A stretch of 64,000 nt of DNA from Hafnia paralvei ATCC 29927. GTDB lineage: Bacteria > Pseudomonadota > Gammaproteobacteria > Enterobacterales > Enterobacteriaceae. Below, piece after piece: positions 25,639-33,958 of this stretch (its first letter is position 1; each line of letters starts with the position of its first letter). A model generated the notes under the pieces. It had not been told where the DNA came from and searched no databases. It worked only from the letters and a program-made list of their open reading frames with translations. A program made the translations under genes and the position numbers. The stretch is from NCBI RefSeq assembly GCF_001655005.1, contig NZ_LXET01000038.1, positions 1 to 64,000 on the forward strand. The letters are read 5' to 3'.

Positions 25639-25878
25639 ATGGACCGTCCCCGACGCCATTTAATTTTGTTCTCTTCCTCTTGTCACTCCCCTATGCCCGG
25701 TGATGTTTTGTTCCGTGGCTTATCTTCGCTGAATGCATACTTTCATCTTACCGCACGACTCCTATGCCGCCTCTGGAACTCAGCGCCATGGGCGATGTGT
25801 GCTGTAAAGCTGAAACGTGGCGCTCAGCAGGATTCGGTTACCGTTCAACAACTCTCTTTTCTCATTCACGCGGAATAA
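25639..25878 (+). CDS. possible leader ORF coupled to yoaE
   Basis: A 79-codon frame (begins MDRPRRHLILFSSSCHS, ends TVQQLSFLIHAE) whose TAA lies only three bases before the yoaE ATG. The composition is unusual for an enterobacterial protein and no strong Shine-Dalgarno sequence precedes the ATG, so it may be spurious. The junction geometry is that of translational coupling, and yoaE itself has only a weak Shine-Dalgarno sequence. I recall that E. coli has an annotated small ORF before yoaE, but cannot confirm homology. Confidence 0.35.
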   Translation: MDRPRRHLILFSSSCHSPMPGDVLFRGLSSLNAYFHLTARLLCRLWNSAPWAMCAVKLKRGAQQDSVTVQQLSFLIHAE

Positions 25879-25881
25879 AAC

Positions 25882-27441
25882 ATGGAATTTTTACTCGATC
25901 CGTCAATCTGGGTGGGTTTGCTCACGCTGGTGGTTCTCGAAATTGTTCTGGGCATAGATAATCTGGTATTCATCGCGATTCTGGCAGACAAGCTACCGCC
26001 AAAGCAGCGCGATAAAGCCCGTATCATCGGTTTATCGTTAGCGCTGCTAATGCGTTTGGCGCTGTTGTCGGTGATTTCTTGGATGGTGACATTAACGCGC
26101 CCGTTATTTAGCGTAGGCGATTTTGTCTTTTCTGGACGAGATTTGATCCTGCTGGTCGGGGGGCTGTTCTTACTGTTCAAAGCCACCATGGAGTTACATG
26201 AGCGGTTGGAAGGGCATACCCATGAAGTGAATAACAAAGGGTATTCAAGCTTCTGGTCTGTGGTGGTGCAGATTGTCATTCTTGACGCCGTATTCTCACT
26301 CGATGCCGTTATTACGGCGGTGGGTATGGTTGATAGTCTGCCGGTGATGATGTGTGCGGTGGTTATCGCAATGGCCATAATGCTGTTGGCTTCTAAGCCG
26401 TTGACCAACTTTGTCAATGAGCATCCAACGGTTGTCGTGCTGTGCTTGAGTTTCTTACTGATGATCGGCCTGAGTTTGCTGGCTGAAGGTTTTGGCCTGC
26501 ACATTCCGAAAGGCTATCTGTATGCCGCCATCGGGTTCTCGGTCCTTATCGAGATGTTCAACCAGATTGCGCGCAGGAACTACATCAAACATGAACGCCG
26601 TCGCCCGATGCGCCAGCGTACCGCCGAGGCAATCATCAATATGATGGGCGGTAGGAAGGACAAGCAGAATGGGCACCGCGGTGAAGATGTGGTGGTGGCT
26701 AAAGAAGAAGAAACCTTTGCTGCCGAAGAGCGCTATATGATCAGTGGCGTGTTAACGCTGGCATCCCGCTCTTTGCGTACTATCATGACGCCGCGTAATG
26801 AAATTACGTGGGTTGATTGCCGACGCTCGCCGCAGGAGATCCGCAGCCAGCTGTTGGAAACGCCGCACAGCTTATTTCCCGTGTGCGACGGTGAGCTGGA
26901 TCAATTGGTGGGAATTGTGCGGGCGAAAGACCTGCTGGTCGCATTGGATGAGGGTGTTTCCGTGGCCGAATTTGCCGCCCGAAGCGCGCCGATTGTGGTA
27001 TTGGAAAGTTTGGATGTTATCAATGTACTCGGCGTGTTACGTCAGGCCAAAGGTAGGCTGGTGATCGTTAGCGACGAGTTTGGTATGGTTCAGGGGGTGG
27101 TCACACCGCTTGATGTCCTAGAAGCAATCGCCGGTGAATTCCCCGATGAAGATGAAACTCCAGACGTCGTGGTACAGGAAAATGGCTGGTTGGTGAAGGG
27201 GGGGACGGATCTGCACACCTTGGAACAAATGCTGGGCTGGGATGGCTTAGTGAGCGAGTCTTCGTCTGATTGCGCTTCGGTCGCGGGGCTGTTATTGGCT
27301 CATTTTGATCAGATGCCGCAGGCTGGTGAAGTCGTTGAGCTGCACGGTTTACGCTTCCAAGTGATGGAGGTGAAGGACTACCGTATTGAGCTGATTCACA
27401 TTGAGCGAATCGCGCAGCCTTCAGAGTTCGGTGATGAATAA
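25882..27441 (+). CDS. yoaE: YoaE, TerC-CBS-CorC family membrane protein
   Basis: A 519-residue protein. The TerC-type membrane domain is at about 1-235 (LTLVVLEIVLGIDNLVFIAI and VQIVILDAVFSLDAVITAVG, with membrane-embedded Asp residues). A tandem CBS pair follows at about 285-420 (MTPRNEITWVD, EFGMVQGVVTPLDVLEAIAG), then a C-terminal CorC/HlyC transporter-associated domain at about 430-512. TerC relatives are implicated in metal export, including Mn during protein secretion. The exact substrate of YoaE is not established. It is divergent from manX and faces pdeD, as in E. coli. The close neighbourhood to mntP is noted but not evidence of function. Confidence 0.95.
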   Translation: MEFLLDPSIWVGLLTLVVLEIVLGIDNLVFIAILADKLPPKQRDKARIIGLSLALLMRLALLSVISWMVTLTRPLFSVGDFVFSGRDLILLVGGLFLLFKATMELHERLEGHTHEVNNKGYSSFWSVVVQIVILDAVFSLDAVITAVGMVDSLPVMMCAVVIAMAIMLLASKPLTNFVNEHPTVVVLCLSFLLMIGLSLLAEGFGLHIPKGYLYAAIGFSVLIEMFNQIARRNYIKHERRRPMRQRTAEAIINMMGGRKDKQNGHRGEDVVVAKEEETFAAEERYMISGVLTLASRSLRTIMTPRNEITWVDCRRSPQEIRSQLLETPHSLFPVCDGELDQLVGIVRAKDLLVALDEGVSVAEFAARSAPIVVLESLDVINVLGVLRQAKGRLVIVSDEFGMVQGVVTPLDVLEAIAGEFPDEDETPDVVVQENGWLVKGGTDLHTLEQMLGWDGLVSESSSDCASVAGLLLAHFDQMPQAGEVVELHGLRFQVMEVKDYRIELIHIERIAQPSEFGDE

Positions 27442-27465
27442 TCGTCAGAGCTAGTCGAGTCAAAT

Positions 27466-27494
27466 GTTTACCCCTCGGTTCGGGGGGTAAACAT
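27466..27494. terminator. hairpin between yoaE and pdeD
   Basis: GTTTACCCC (27466-27474) pairs with GGGGTAAAC at 27486-27494 between convergent genes. No T-run follows on either strand, so termination by this element alone is uncertain. Confidence 0.45.
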
Positions 27495-27501
27495 CGATAA
27501 G

Positions 27502-29073
27502 CTATTGCACGGTATCTTTATGTCTGGCTTGATGGCGCATCAGCCACTGGGGAAACTCCGCGATTGGCATTGGGCGAGCAAAGAAGTAACCCTGCATTGC
27601 GCACACGCCTAATTTACGCAAATAATCTGCCTGCAGTTGGGTTTCTACGCCTTCAACAATCATCTTCAGTTTGAGCTCCTTACCTAACGCAACGATGCTG
27701 TCTAAGACTTTGGCATTAATCGCATCTGTACCGATGGTGGCGCAGAAAGTTTTGTCGATTTTTAATACGTCAGGATGCAGATTTTGCAGATAACTGAGTG
27801 AGCTATGCCCTGTACCAAAATCATCTAGCGCTAAAGACGCACCTAGCGCGCGCAGTTCGTGTAGCTGTTCATAATCAGCCTGTTGAAGCTCGGTGCGTTC
27901 AGTCAGTTCCAACATCAGCTTAGGTTGAGGATTGGATTGATACCAAAGGCTTTTTAAATCCTTCGTAATTTGCCCCTGAGAAAAATGTTCGGCAGCGATG
28001 TTGATACTGATGTAAAAATCGGGTGTCTGTGGGAACAAAAGCTGATTTTGTTCAAGCGTATAGAGAAGGTGTCGCGTTAAAGACTGCACCAGACCGTGTT
28101 GCTCTGCCAACGGAATGAAAATGTCCGGGGAAATCCATCCCTGACGCTCATCATGCCAACGTAGCAGGATCTCAACGCCATCACATTCGCCGCTCTGAGT
28201 TTGGATGATGGGTTGGCAGAATAGTTGAAATTGCTTGCGTTGAATGGCTGAAGAGATGTGATAGGCCAAATTCATCCGGTTAGCAGAAACGATGAATACA
28301 ATAATCCCCGCAAGCAAAAATACCAGCAATGACAGAGGGATGTGCTGCGGCAGCGAGCGCAAAGCCAACTTCCAGTCTGGATCTGAAAACACGCCAACGG
28401 AATAGGCGTAGTGGCTAGAAGCCTGCGACACGCTAGGTTTATCGGTGATCTCAGCGGTGCGCAGAATGTTATTATGCCCATAAATTAAGGTGTTTCCGTC
28501 AACGTTGAGCGCCATGTAATCAACATAGGGCTTTTGTGGCTCAAGGATGAAGTTAGACAGCATAGCAATATGGAAAACGTGGATCATGCCGCTTGAGGGA
28601 TCGGTGCGGGTGGGAACCCAATAGATAAGCGTCGGACTGCCGCGCTTAACCAGCAGTGCCGCTTTTAGCATCAAATTGTGGCCAGGTTTTGCAAAAGGGG
28701 GAAACATGGTGCCCAGCGAATAATCTCGGTGACCAAACAGGCTGGAGCAGAAAATAAGCCCCTCTTTGACTAACAAAATTGCCCGTACAGTTTGTAATTG
28801 AACAGACATATTCAACAAGCGTGGCTGTGCCTGTGGGCAAGTGCTATTGATCAGCTCATTATGCGTAGTAGAAATGTCATTGGCTGAACTGAGCAAATGA
28901 TCGATTTGCTTTACGGCAGAAAGAGCAGCTTTATGCTGTGCTGAATGAACGGTATCAAGCTCTTGGCTATAGCGCCCCCCCATAGAAATCGTAAAAGCAA
29001 ATAGTCCTGCTCCAGCGGCAAGGAATAAACGATAGATACGATACTTTTTAACTGCCACTTTCGAAAAGCGCAT
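27502..29073 (-). CDS. pdeD: membrane-bound cyclic-di-GMP phosphodiesterase (CSS-EAL)
   Basis: A 523-residue protein. An N-terminal membrane helix (about 14-32) precedes a periplasmic CSS domain (motif FCSSLFG near 108-114, redox-sensitive Cys). A second helix (about 244-264) leads to a cytoplasmic EAL domain. The EAL signature reads EIL (VEILLRW), with the rest intact: SINIAAEHF, LELTERTEL, LALDDFGTGHSSL, LKIDKTF, IVEGVETQLQ and MQGYFFARPMP. It is therefore expected to hydrolyse c-di-GMP and favour motility over biofilm. Position next to yoaE matches E. coli pdeD (yoaD). Here the PTS/glycosylasparaginase operon separates it from sdaA. Confidence 0.92.
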   Translation of the reverse strand: MRFSKVAVKKYRIYRLFLAAGAGLFAFTISMGGRYSQELDTVHSAQHKAALSAVKQIDHLLSSANDISTTHNELINSTCPQAQPRLLNMSVQLQTVRAILLVKEGLIFCSSLFGHRDYSLGTMFPPFAKPGHNLMLKAALLVKRGSPTLIYWVPTRTDPSSGMIHVFHIAMLSNFILEPQKPYVDYMALNVDGNTLIYGHNNILRTAEITDKPSVSQASSHYAYSVGVFSDPDWKLALRSLPQHIPLSLLVFLLAGIIVFIVSANRMNLAYHISSAIQRKQFQLFCQPIIQTQSGECDGVEILLRWHDERQGWISPDIFIPLAEQHGLVQSLTRHLLYTLEQNQLLFPQTPDFYISINIAAEHFSQGQITKDLKSLWYQSNPQPKLMLELTERTELQQADYEQLHELRALGASLALDDFGTGHSSLSYLQNLHPDVLKIDKTFCATIGTDAINAKVLDSIVALGKELKLKMIVEGVETQLQADYLRKLGVCAMQGYFFARPMPIAEFPQWLMRHQARHKDTVQ

Positions 29074-29370
29074 CAGGCATCCCTTAACAGGAAAATCCTA
29101 GCCAACATACCGTCAATGAATGGTTCACTCTTTGCGTAAGTGTAGCTATTGAAAAGAAAATGTGCGTGGATAGTAACGTAAATATGAATGAAAAATCGAT
29201 ATTGTGAAATGAATAAAAAACGTTGGCTGAGTAAAAGTGAGATTAATTAAGAATTATCCAGCCCAAGCCTGTTGTTTTATATACAGACTTAGAGAAAATT
29301 CTCACTAATTATAATTTATGATTATGTGTTTTATTTTGCGATGTGAATAAAATATGTATTCACGGAAAAG

Positions 29371-29400
29371 AAAACCATCCTTGATGACAAGGATGGTTTT
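29371..29400 (-). terminator. terminator of the PTS-hydrolase operon
   Basis: The perfect 13-bp stem AAAACCATCCTTG / CAAGGATGGTTTT with an ATGA loop lies five bases past the last gene (IIA). T residues follow on both strands. Confidence 0.9.
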
Positions 29401-29405
29401 GGAGA

Positions 29406-29717
29406 CTAATGCGCTATCTGTTGATGTAATGCGATAATCTCGCGCCCTAACTCCATCAACATAATGGCATTCATCAGATGATCTTGTGCGTGTACCATGA
29501 CCAGATGCACAGGAATTTTTCCAGTGCCTTCATCCATTTCAATGAGCTTCGTTTGCACATGGTGAGCTGACGATAAGGCTTCCTGCGCCTGCTGCATGTA
29601 GGTTTCTGCCTGAGCGAAATCCTTATCTTCACGAGCACACCGGATCGCCTGAAAAACCAAACTGCGCGCATAGCCCGAGTTCGCAATCAGCTCCATGACT
29701 TCATTTTCAAGATCCAT
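29406..29717 (-). CDS. PTS Lac-family IIA component
   Basis: A 103-residue all-helical IIA of the lactose/N,N'-diacetylchitobiose (ChbA/LacF) type. Motifs are ELIANSGYARSLVFQAIRCA near the N-terminus and MVHAQDHLMNAIML with the phosphorylatable His (HAQDHLM) near residue 75. The start MDLENEVM has AAGGAG six bases upstream, inside the end of the IIB gene; a frame extension of eight codons was rejected. It is the last gene of the operon. It passes phosphate from HPr to the neighbouring IIB. Confidence 0.93.
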   Translation of the reverse strand: MDLENEVMELIANSGYARSLVFQAIRCAREDKDFAQAETYMQQAQEALSSAHHVQTKLIEMDEGTGKIPVHLVMVHAQDHLMNAIMLMELGREIIALHQQIAH

Positions 29718-29718
29718 C

Positions 29719-30030
29719 TTAAGCTCCTTCAATGAGAGCAAGCGCTTGATCTAAAACTTTGTCGCCTTTCATGGTGCCATAGGCCATCATGTCAATGCAG
29801 GCGATTTGTTTACCCTGTTCCTGCGCGATTTTTTCGCACTCGGGCAGTTTGTAGCGGATCTGAGGGCCGAGTAGGGCAACGTCAAATTCAGCGGCACAGG
29901 TTTTATAATCGCGAACGGACTTGGCACAAATCTCGACATCAATACCGCGGCTTTTCGCTGCTTCTTGCATCTTCTTGACCATCAAACTGGTAGACATACC
30001 TAAATCGCACACCAACAGAATCTTTTTCAT
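29719..30030 (-). CDS. PTS Lac-family IIB component
   Basis: A 103-residue IIB of the lactose/cellobiose/chitobiose family. The phospho-cysteine loop reads CDLGMSTS at residues 8-15 (Cys8 active), a slight variant of the common CSAGMSTS. VALLGPQIRYKLPE and IDMMAYGTMKGDKVL complete the family pattern. It starts one base after the aminopeptidase stop and ends one base before IIA, so translation is tightly coupled. It phosphorylates the sugar brought in by the IIC encoded first in the operon. Confidence 0.93.
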   Translation of the reverse strand: MKKILLVCDLGMSTSLMVKKMQEAAKSRGIDVEICAKSVRDYKTCAAEFDVALLGPQIRYKLPECEKIAQEQGKQIACIDMMAYGTMKGDKVLDQALALIEGA

Positions 30031-30031
30031 G

Positions 30032-31507
30032 TTATTTCTCCAAATCGTTTAGCAAGTGCTGCATTAAAAGGGGGATTGGACGTCCAGAAGCCACGCTGCG
30101 GCTCTGTTCACGCCACAACGCGGTTCCGCTGATATCTAGGTGCGCCCAAGGTATATCGTCTGGGCAGAAACGGCTCAGAAAATAGGCTGCCGACGTGCTG
30201 ATGGCGGCATTATTGGTTGGCGTATTGCACACGTCGGCAATGGCGCTTTCTACCTGCGGTGCGAAACGAGCGTCGAGGGGCAATGACCAGACTTCATCGC
30301 GAACTTCTCGCCCTGCCTGAGTCAGCTTGTGGCTCAGTTCTTGGTTCTGGCTCCATAAGCCGGTAAGGTCATATCCGAGCGCTTTCACTACGGCACCGGT
30401 GAGTGTGGCCATATCGATAATGTACTGTGGCTGCTGATCGTCTAAGGTGAGTTTACTGGCATAGGCGATGGCATCGGCCAGCACCAGACGGCCTTCAGCA
30501 TCGGTATTGTTGATCTCAACGTTCAAGCCAGAATAACTTGTGACAACGTCACCTGGTCGCATGGCGTCGGGGCCAATCATGTTTTCTGCCAGTGCCAATA
30601 CACCAATCAGACGCACTGGTAACTTCAGCTCGGCGGCGGCGATAAGCAAACCAAAGACGTTGGCGGCGCCGCACATGTCGTATTTCATGGTATACATGCC
30701 GTCACCGCCTTTCAGCCATAGTCCGCCGGTATCGAACGTAATGCCTTTACCCACATAGGCACTAAATGGCCCTTGATCGCGTCCTTCATAGCGCAAAATC
30801 ATCAGCCGGGGCGGATTGCTAGCACCTTTACCCACGGCGTGCAGCAAGCCTAAACCCTGTAACTTGATCTGATTTTCTTCCAGAATTTCGCAGCGGAGAG
30901 AGCGATAAGGCGCAATCAGTTTTTCTATTTCCGTAACGACAAATTCGGGAGTACAGCGATCGCTCGGTAAATCAGCAATTCGACGCGCCGCCATCATTCC
31001 GACGGATGTTGCCTTTGCCTCCCGCAGCAATTTTTCCAACGAGGTTTGATGTTGTGGCTGGCACCAGAGCGTGAGTTGCGTAATACGTTGGTTTTGTATC
31101 GTCGTGCTTTTTAAACCCAAATCACTCAACTGATAATCAAGATTAAGTAAGAAGATCAAAAGAGAAGTGAGTTGTGCGCGGTCAGTTTGGCTTTCAGTAT
31201 CCCACAGGCTACAGTCAACGGTGAGCGCAGAACAGTGGGTTTTGCGCAGTAGAGGACGCAGCGCCGCTTGCAGTTTGTGGCTCGGGTAATCGAACCCATG
31301 GTCGGTTGGCAGCAAGGTAACACGACCAAAAGGGTGACAACCGTAAGAGCAGTCTGCCACGGAGGTGGATGCGTCTTTCTGCAATGCGCATAGTAGTTCG
31401 ACGTGGAGCCCTGCCTGAGCCAGTAAAATACTGCTAGGAAATGAAATCAAATGGCTATCAGCGTCTGCGGATACTGAATAGTCGCTGGTTACCTGAGACT
31501 TAATCAT
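30032..31507 (-). CDS. M17 leucyl aminopeptidase-like protein
   Basis: A 491-residue cytosolic metallo-aminopeptidase of family M17 (PepA-like). The C-terminal catalytic domain has VGKGITFDTGGLWLKGGDGM with its metal-binding residues and catalytic Lys, KYDMCGAANV, and the signature NTDAEGRLVLAD. The start MIKSQVTSDY has GGAG nine bases upstream and overlaps the stop of the upstream hydrolase gene by eight bases. The N-terminal domain is divergent from E. coli PepA and is not the usual pepA locus. In this operon it could strip amino acids from an imported glycopeptide or degrade the released aspartyl peptide. This role is inferred from context. Confidence 0.88.
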   Translation of the reverse strand: MIKSQVTSDYSVSADADSHLISFPSSILLAQAGLHVELLCALQKDASTSVADCSYGCHPFGRVTLLPTDHGFDYPSHKLQAALRPLLRKTHCSALTVDCSLWDTESQTDRAQLTSLLIFLLNLDYQLSDLGLKSTTIQNQRITQLTLWCQPQHQTSLEKLLREAKATSVGMMAARRIADLPSDRCTPEFVVTEIEKLIAPYRSLRCEILEENQIKLQGLGLLHAVGKGASNPPRLMILRYEGRDQGPFSAYVGKGITFDTGGLWLKGGDGMYTMKYDMCGAANVFGLLIAAAELKLPVRLIGVLALAENMIGPDAMRPGDVVTSYSGLNVEINNTDAEGRLVLADAIAYASKLTLDDQQPQYIIDMATLTGAVVKALGYDLTGLWSQNQELSHKLTQAGREVRDEVWSLPLDARFAPQVESAIADVCNTPTNNAAISTSAAYFLSRFCPDDIPWAHLDISGTALWREQSRSVASGRPIPLLMQHLLNDLEK

Positions 31508-32465
31508 ATTGAGGTTCTCCGATAGGGGCACGGATGCGCGCGGCATAATCAGCCATCCATTGTTCATCAGCAGGGGCGTAGTGGGTGTGATCGTCCCGGC
31601 GCTCGGCTAAATAAACGGTGGCTGGCAAGTCGCTTGTAGCGACGACGAATGAAAATGTTTGGATATTCGTGGATACGCCAAATTCTCCGAGGCGGTTCAT
31701 ACACACGACGGACAAATCGCCAACGCGGCCAAAGCGTGCCATCAGTTTGTCTTCCAATTCGCCGATAACGGAATCAGCAGCGTCTTGTGGCGACATGCCG
31801 CCTTCCATACGACGGACGATTTCGTAGCTGGTGCAGCCCTTCATCAGATCCTCACCAACGCCGGTGGCGGTGGCAGCACCGATTTGACTGTCACAATAGA
31901 ATCCAGAACCAATGATCGGAGAATCGCCCAAGCGGCCGCGACGTTTCATAAACAGTCCGCTGGTGGACGTCGCCACGCTCATGGATCCGCGCTTATCCAA
32001 ACCGATCATGCCTACGGTATCGTGGCCATCATAGGGGCTCAGACCACGATCGATAGTCTCATGACAGCGTTTACGATAATGCTGCAGGGCGCGTTCGGTT
32101 AGCATGGTTTTCTCAGGAAAACCTTGGCTAAGCGCCCATTCACGGGCGCCTACACCGACGAGTAAACTGTTAAAGCGCTCGCGGCTCAGAGCGTGAGCCA
32201 CGCGAATCGGATTAGCAATGTCAACCAAATTGCCGACCGCGCCAAAGGCTAACGTATCGCCATCCATGAAGGCCGCATCTAGCTCGACTTCGCCATTCTC
32301 ATTGGGTAAACCGCCGTAGCCAACGGATTTGTAGAATGGGAAGTCCTCCACTTCAGCAACGGCGTTAACCACCGCCTTAGCTGATTTTTCTCCATTCTTT
32401 AACGTTTCGCTGGCGCTGATGATGCCTTCGAGCGCCATGCGCCATGTTGCGATCATTCCCCACAT
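31500..32465 (-). CDS. N4-(beta-N-acetylglucosaminyl)-L-asparaginase-type Ntn hydrolase
   Basis: A 321-residue member of the glycosylasparaginase/asparaginase-2 family. The autoprocessing and nucleophile site is GHDTVGMIGL with Thr150. The HDT form is typical of glycosylasparaginases, while plant-type asparaginases usually have GTVGAV. RGRLGDSPIIGSGFYCD and GAATATGVGEDLMKG follow, as in the family. After self-cleavage before Thr150 the enzyme would hydrolyse the bond between Asn and GlcNAc, releasing aspartate and the amino sugar. No signal peptide is present, so it acts in the cytoplasm, unlike flavobacterial secreted forms. AAGGAG precedes the ATG. It lies between PTS IIC and the aminopeptidase genes, which suggests a phosphorylated glycosyl-asparagine as substrate. 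Confidence 0.88.
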   Translation of the reverse strand: MWGMIATWRMALEGIISASETLKNGEKSAKAVVNAVAEVEDFPFYKSVGYGGLPNENGEVELDAAFMDGDTLAFGAVGNLVDIANPIRVAHALSRERFNSLLVGVGAREWALSQGFPEKTMLTERALQHYRKRCHETIDRGLSPYDGHDTVGMIGLDKRGSMSVATSTSGLFMKRRGRLGDSPIIGSGFYCDSQIGAATATGVGEDLMKGCTSYEIVRRMEGGMSPQDAADSVIGELEDKLMARFGRVGDLSVVCMNRLGEFGVSTNIQTFSFVVATSDLPATVYLAERRDDHTHYAPADEQWMADYAARIRAPIGEPQYD

Positions 32466-32500
32466 GTAAAGCTCCTTATCCTGTGTATGGCGAGCACAAA

Positions 32501-33781
32501 TTAGGCTTTTTCAGCCGTGCAATATTGCTTATCTAAAATGCGTAAGAAGGGCAGATACAACATTGCACCAATCAGGAGGTTTACAATTTGCATCAGACTG
32601 CCGCTGAGATGGCCGGTGACGATAAAACCGCTAATGACAGGCGGCAGCGTCCAAGGAATGAATACGCCGGTGGTGACCGCCACCATGCCGATTTTCATGG
32701 CAATGTATTGCACCGTCACTAGCACCAAAGGCACCAGATTAAAAGGGATTAACATGATCGGGTTCATGATGATAGGTAAGCCAAACAGAATAGGCTCATT
32801 GATATTGAAAACGGATGCTCCAGCCCCTAAACGAGCCACTTCGCGCATGCTTTTGCTGCGTGCGAAGAACAGCATAGCAATAACCAAAGACAGCGTGGCA
32901 CCAGCGCCGCCCATCCAGATCATATCGAAAAACTGTTCGGTAATAATGTGTGGCGGCGTCACGCCGGCCTGAATGGCGGCAATGTTATCGGTCTGATTTT
33001 CCATCCAAAGTGGGCGAATGATGCCGTTCACCATGGAACCGGAGTTAATGCCGACCGACCACAGAATAGTAATCGATAGCACGGTTAGCAGTGCCCCTAC
33101 GTAAGAGGTACCAAAATGGCGTACCGGCGTGGCGACTACCTGATAGATGAATTGATGAATGGTTTCATAACGGGTGTGCTCGAAGATAATGCGGATTGCA
33201 AGTACGAGTACAATGACGATGAGCGCGGGGATCAAGGCGGCGAAAGATTCCTGCACAGCAGGAGGAACGCCTTCCGGCATTTTGATGACCAGCTTTTTGC
33301 GCTTTAAGAAGCAAAACAGCTCGGTCCACAGCAAGGAGCCAATCATCGCGACAAACAGGCCTTTGCTCCCGATCCATTCAGTGGGGACGACGGTGAGGTT
33401 GCCAAGTGCTTCAACTTTGATGAACGGCGTTAGAATGAGGAAAGATACCAGTGCCAAAATGCCAGAGGATACACGGTCTTCTTCATAGTGTTCAGCTAAG
33501 CGATAGGCAACCAGAAAACTGATAAACAGTGACATGGTGGAGAAAACAGCGTTGAACGGGATCTCAACGATATTGCTCCAAGTGGAGCCAAACATGCCGC
33601 TCATAAACTGCTGATAGCTTTGGCTTGGAAACGACGAAATGATCAGTAGCACCGAGCCGACAATAATAAACGGCATGAATGAAACATAGGCTCCACGTAT
33701 AGCGCACAGATGACGCTGTTGCGCAGCTTTGGCTGCCAGCGGCATAAGTTTTGCCTCTAGAAATCCTAAAACGTTGCTCAT
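32501..33781 (-). CDS. PTS Lac-family IIC permease
   Basis: A 426-residue polytopic membrane permease of the lactose/cellobiose/chitobiose PTS family. Motifs include LCAIRGAYVSFMPFIIVGSV near the N-terminus and GASVFNINEPILFGLPIIMNP, the substrate-site signature of these permeases. HHITEQ-like PPHIITEQFFDMIWMGGAGAT and TLPPVISGFIVTGH are also present. GGAG lies six bases before the ATG. It is first in the operon IIC - glycosylasparaginase - aminopeptidase - IIB - IIA and divergent from an IS481-derived DNA-binding protein. The beta-linked disaccharide preference of the family fits a beta-GlcNAc-Asn type substrate; the specificity is not shown by sequence. Confidence 0.92.
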   Translation of the reverse strand: MSNVLGFLEAKLMPLAAKAAQQRHLCAIRGAYVSFMPFIIVGSVLLIISSFPSQSYQQFMSGMFGSTWSNIVEIPFNAVFSTMSLFISFLVAYRLAEHYEEDRVSSGILALVSFLILTPFIKVEALGNLTVVPTEWIGSKGLFVAMIGSLLWTELFCFLKRKKLVIKMPEGVPPAVQESFAALIPALIVIVLVLAIRIIFEHTRYETIHQFIYQVVATPVRHFGTSYVGALLTVLSITILWSVGINSGSMVNGIIRPLWMENQTDNIAAIQAGVTPPHIITEQFFDMIWMGGAGATLSLVIAMLFFARSKSMREVARLGAGASVFNINEPILFGLPIIMNPIMLIPFNLVPLVLVTVQYIAMKIGMVAVTTGVFIPWTLPPVISGFIVTGHLSGSLMQIVNLLIGAMLYLPFLRILDKQYCTAEKA

Positions 33782-33916
33782 AGTGAACTCCGCAAAATTG
33801 GTTTTTATGATGAAGTAACGGAAAGAAGAGGTTCTTTATGCGGCGATTATGTGTGAATAGCGTAACGATAAAGTTGCGTTAGTTCACAATGTGACGGTTA
33901 TGGCAAACAAGTCTCA

Positions 33917-33933
33917 CATGATTGGATATCATG
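33917..33933. promoter_or_regulatory. inverted repeat between IIC and the IS481-derived gene
   Basis: CATGAT (33917-33922) and ATCATG (33928-33933) are perfect inverted arms 5 bp apart. They lie 26 bp before the regulator-like gene and 136 bp from the IIC start. A second short repeat, TCACAATGTGA, lies near 33886. Either is a candidate operator. Confidence 0.35.
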
Positions 33934-33958
33934 AGTGGAGTTTTCAACGGGGGATGTA

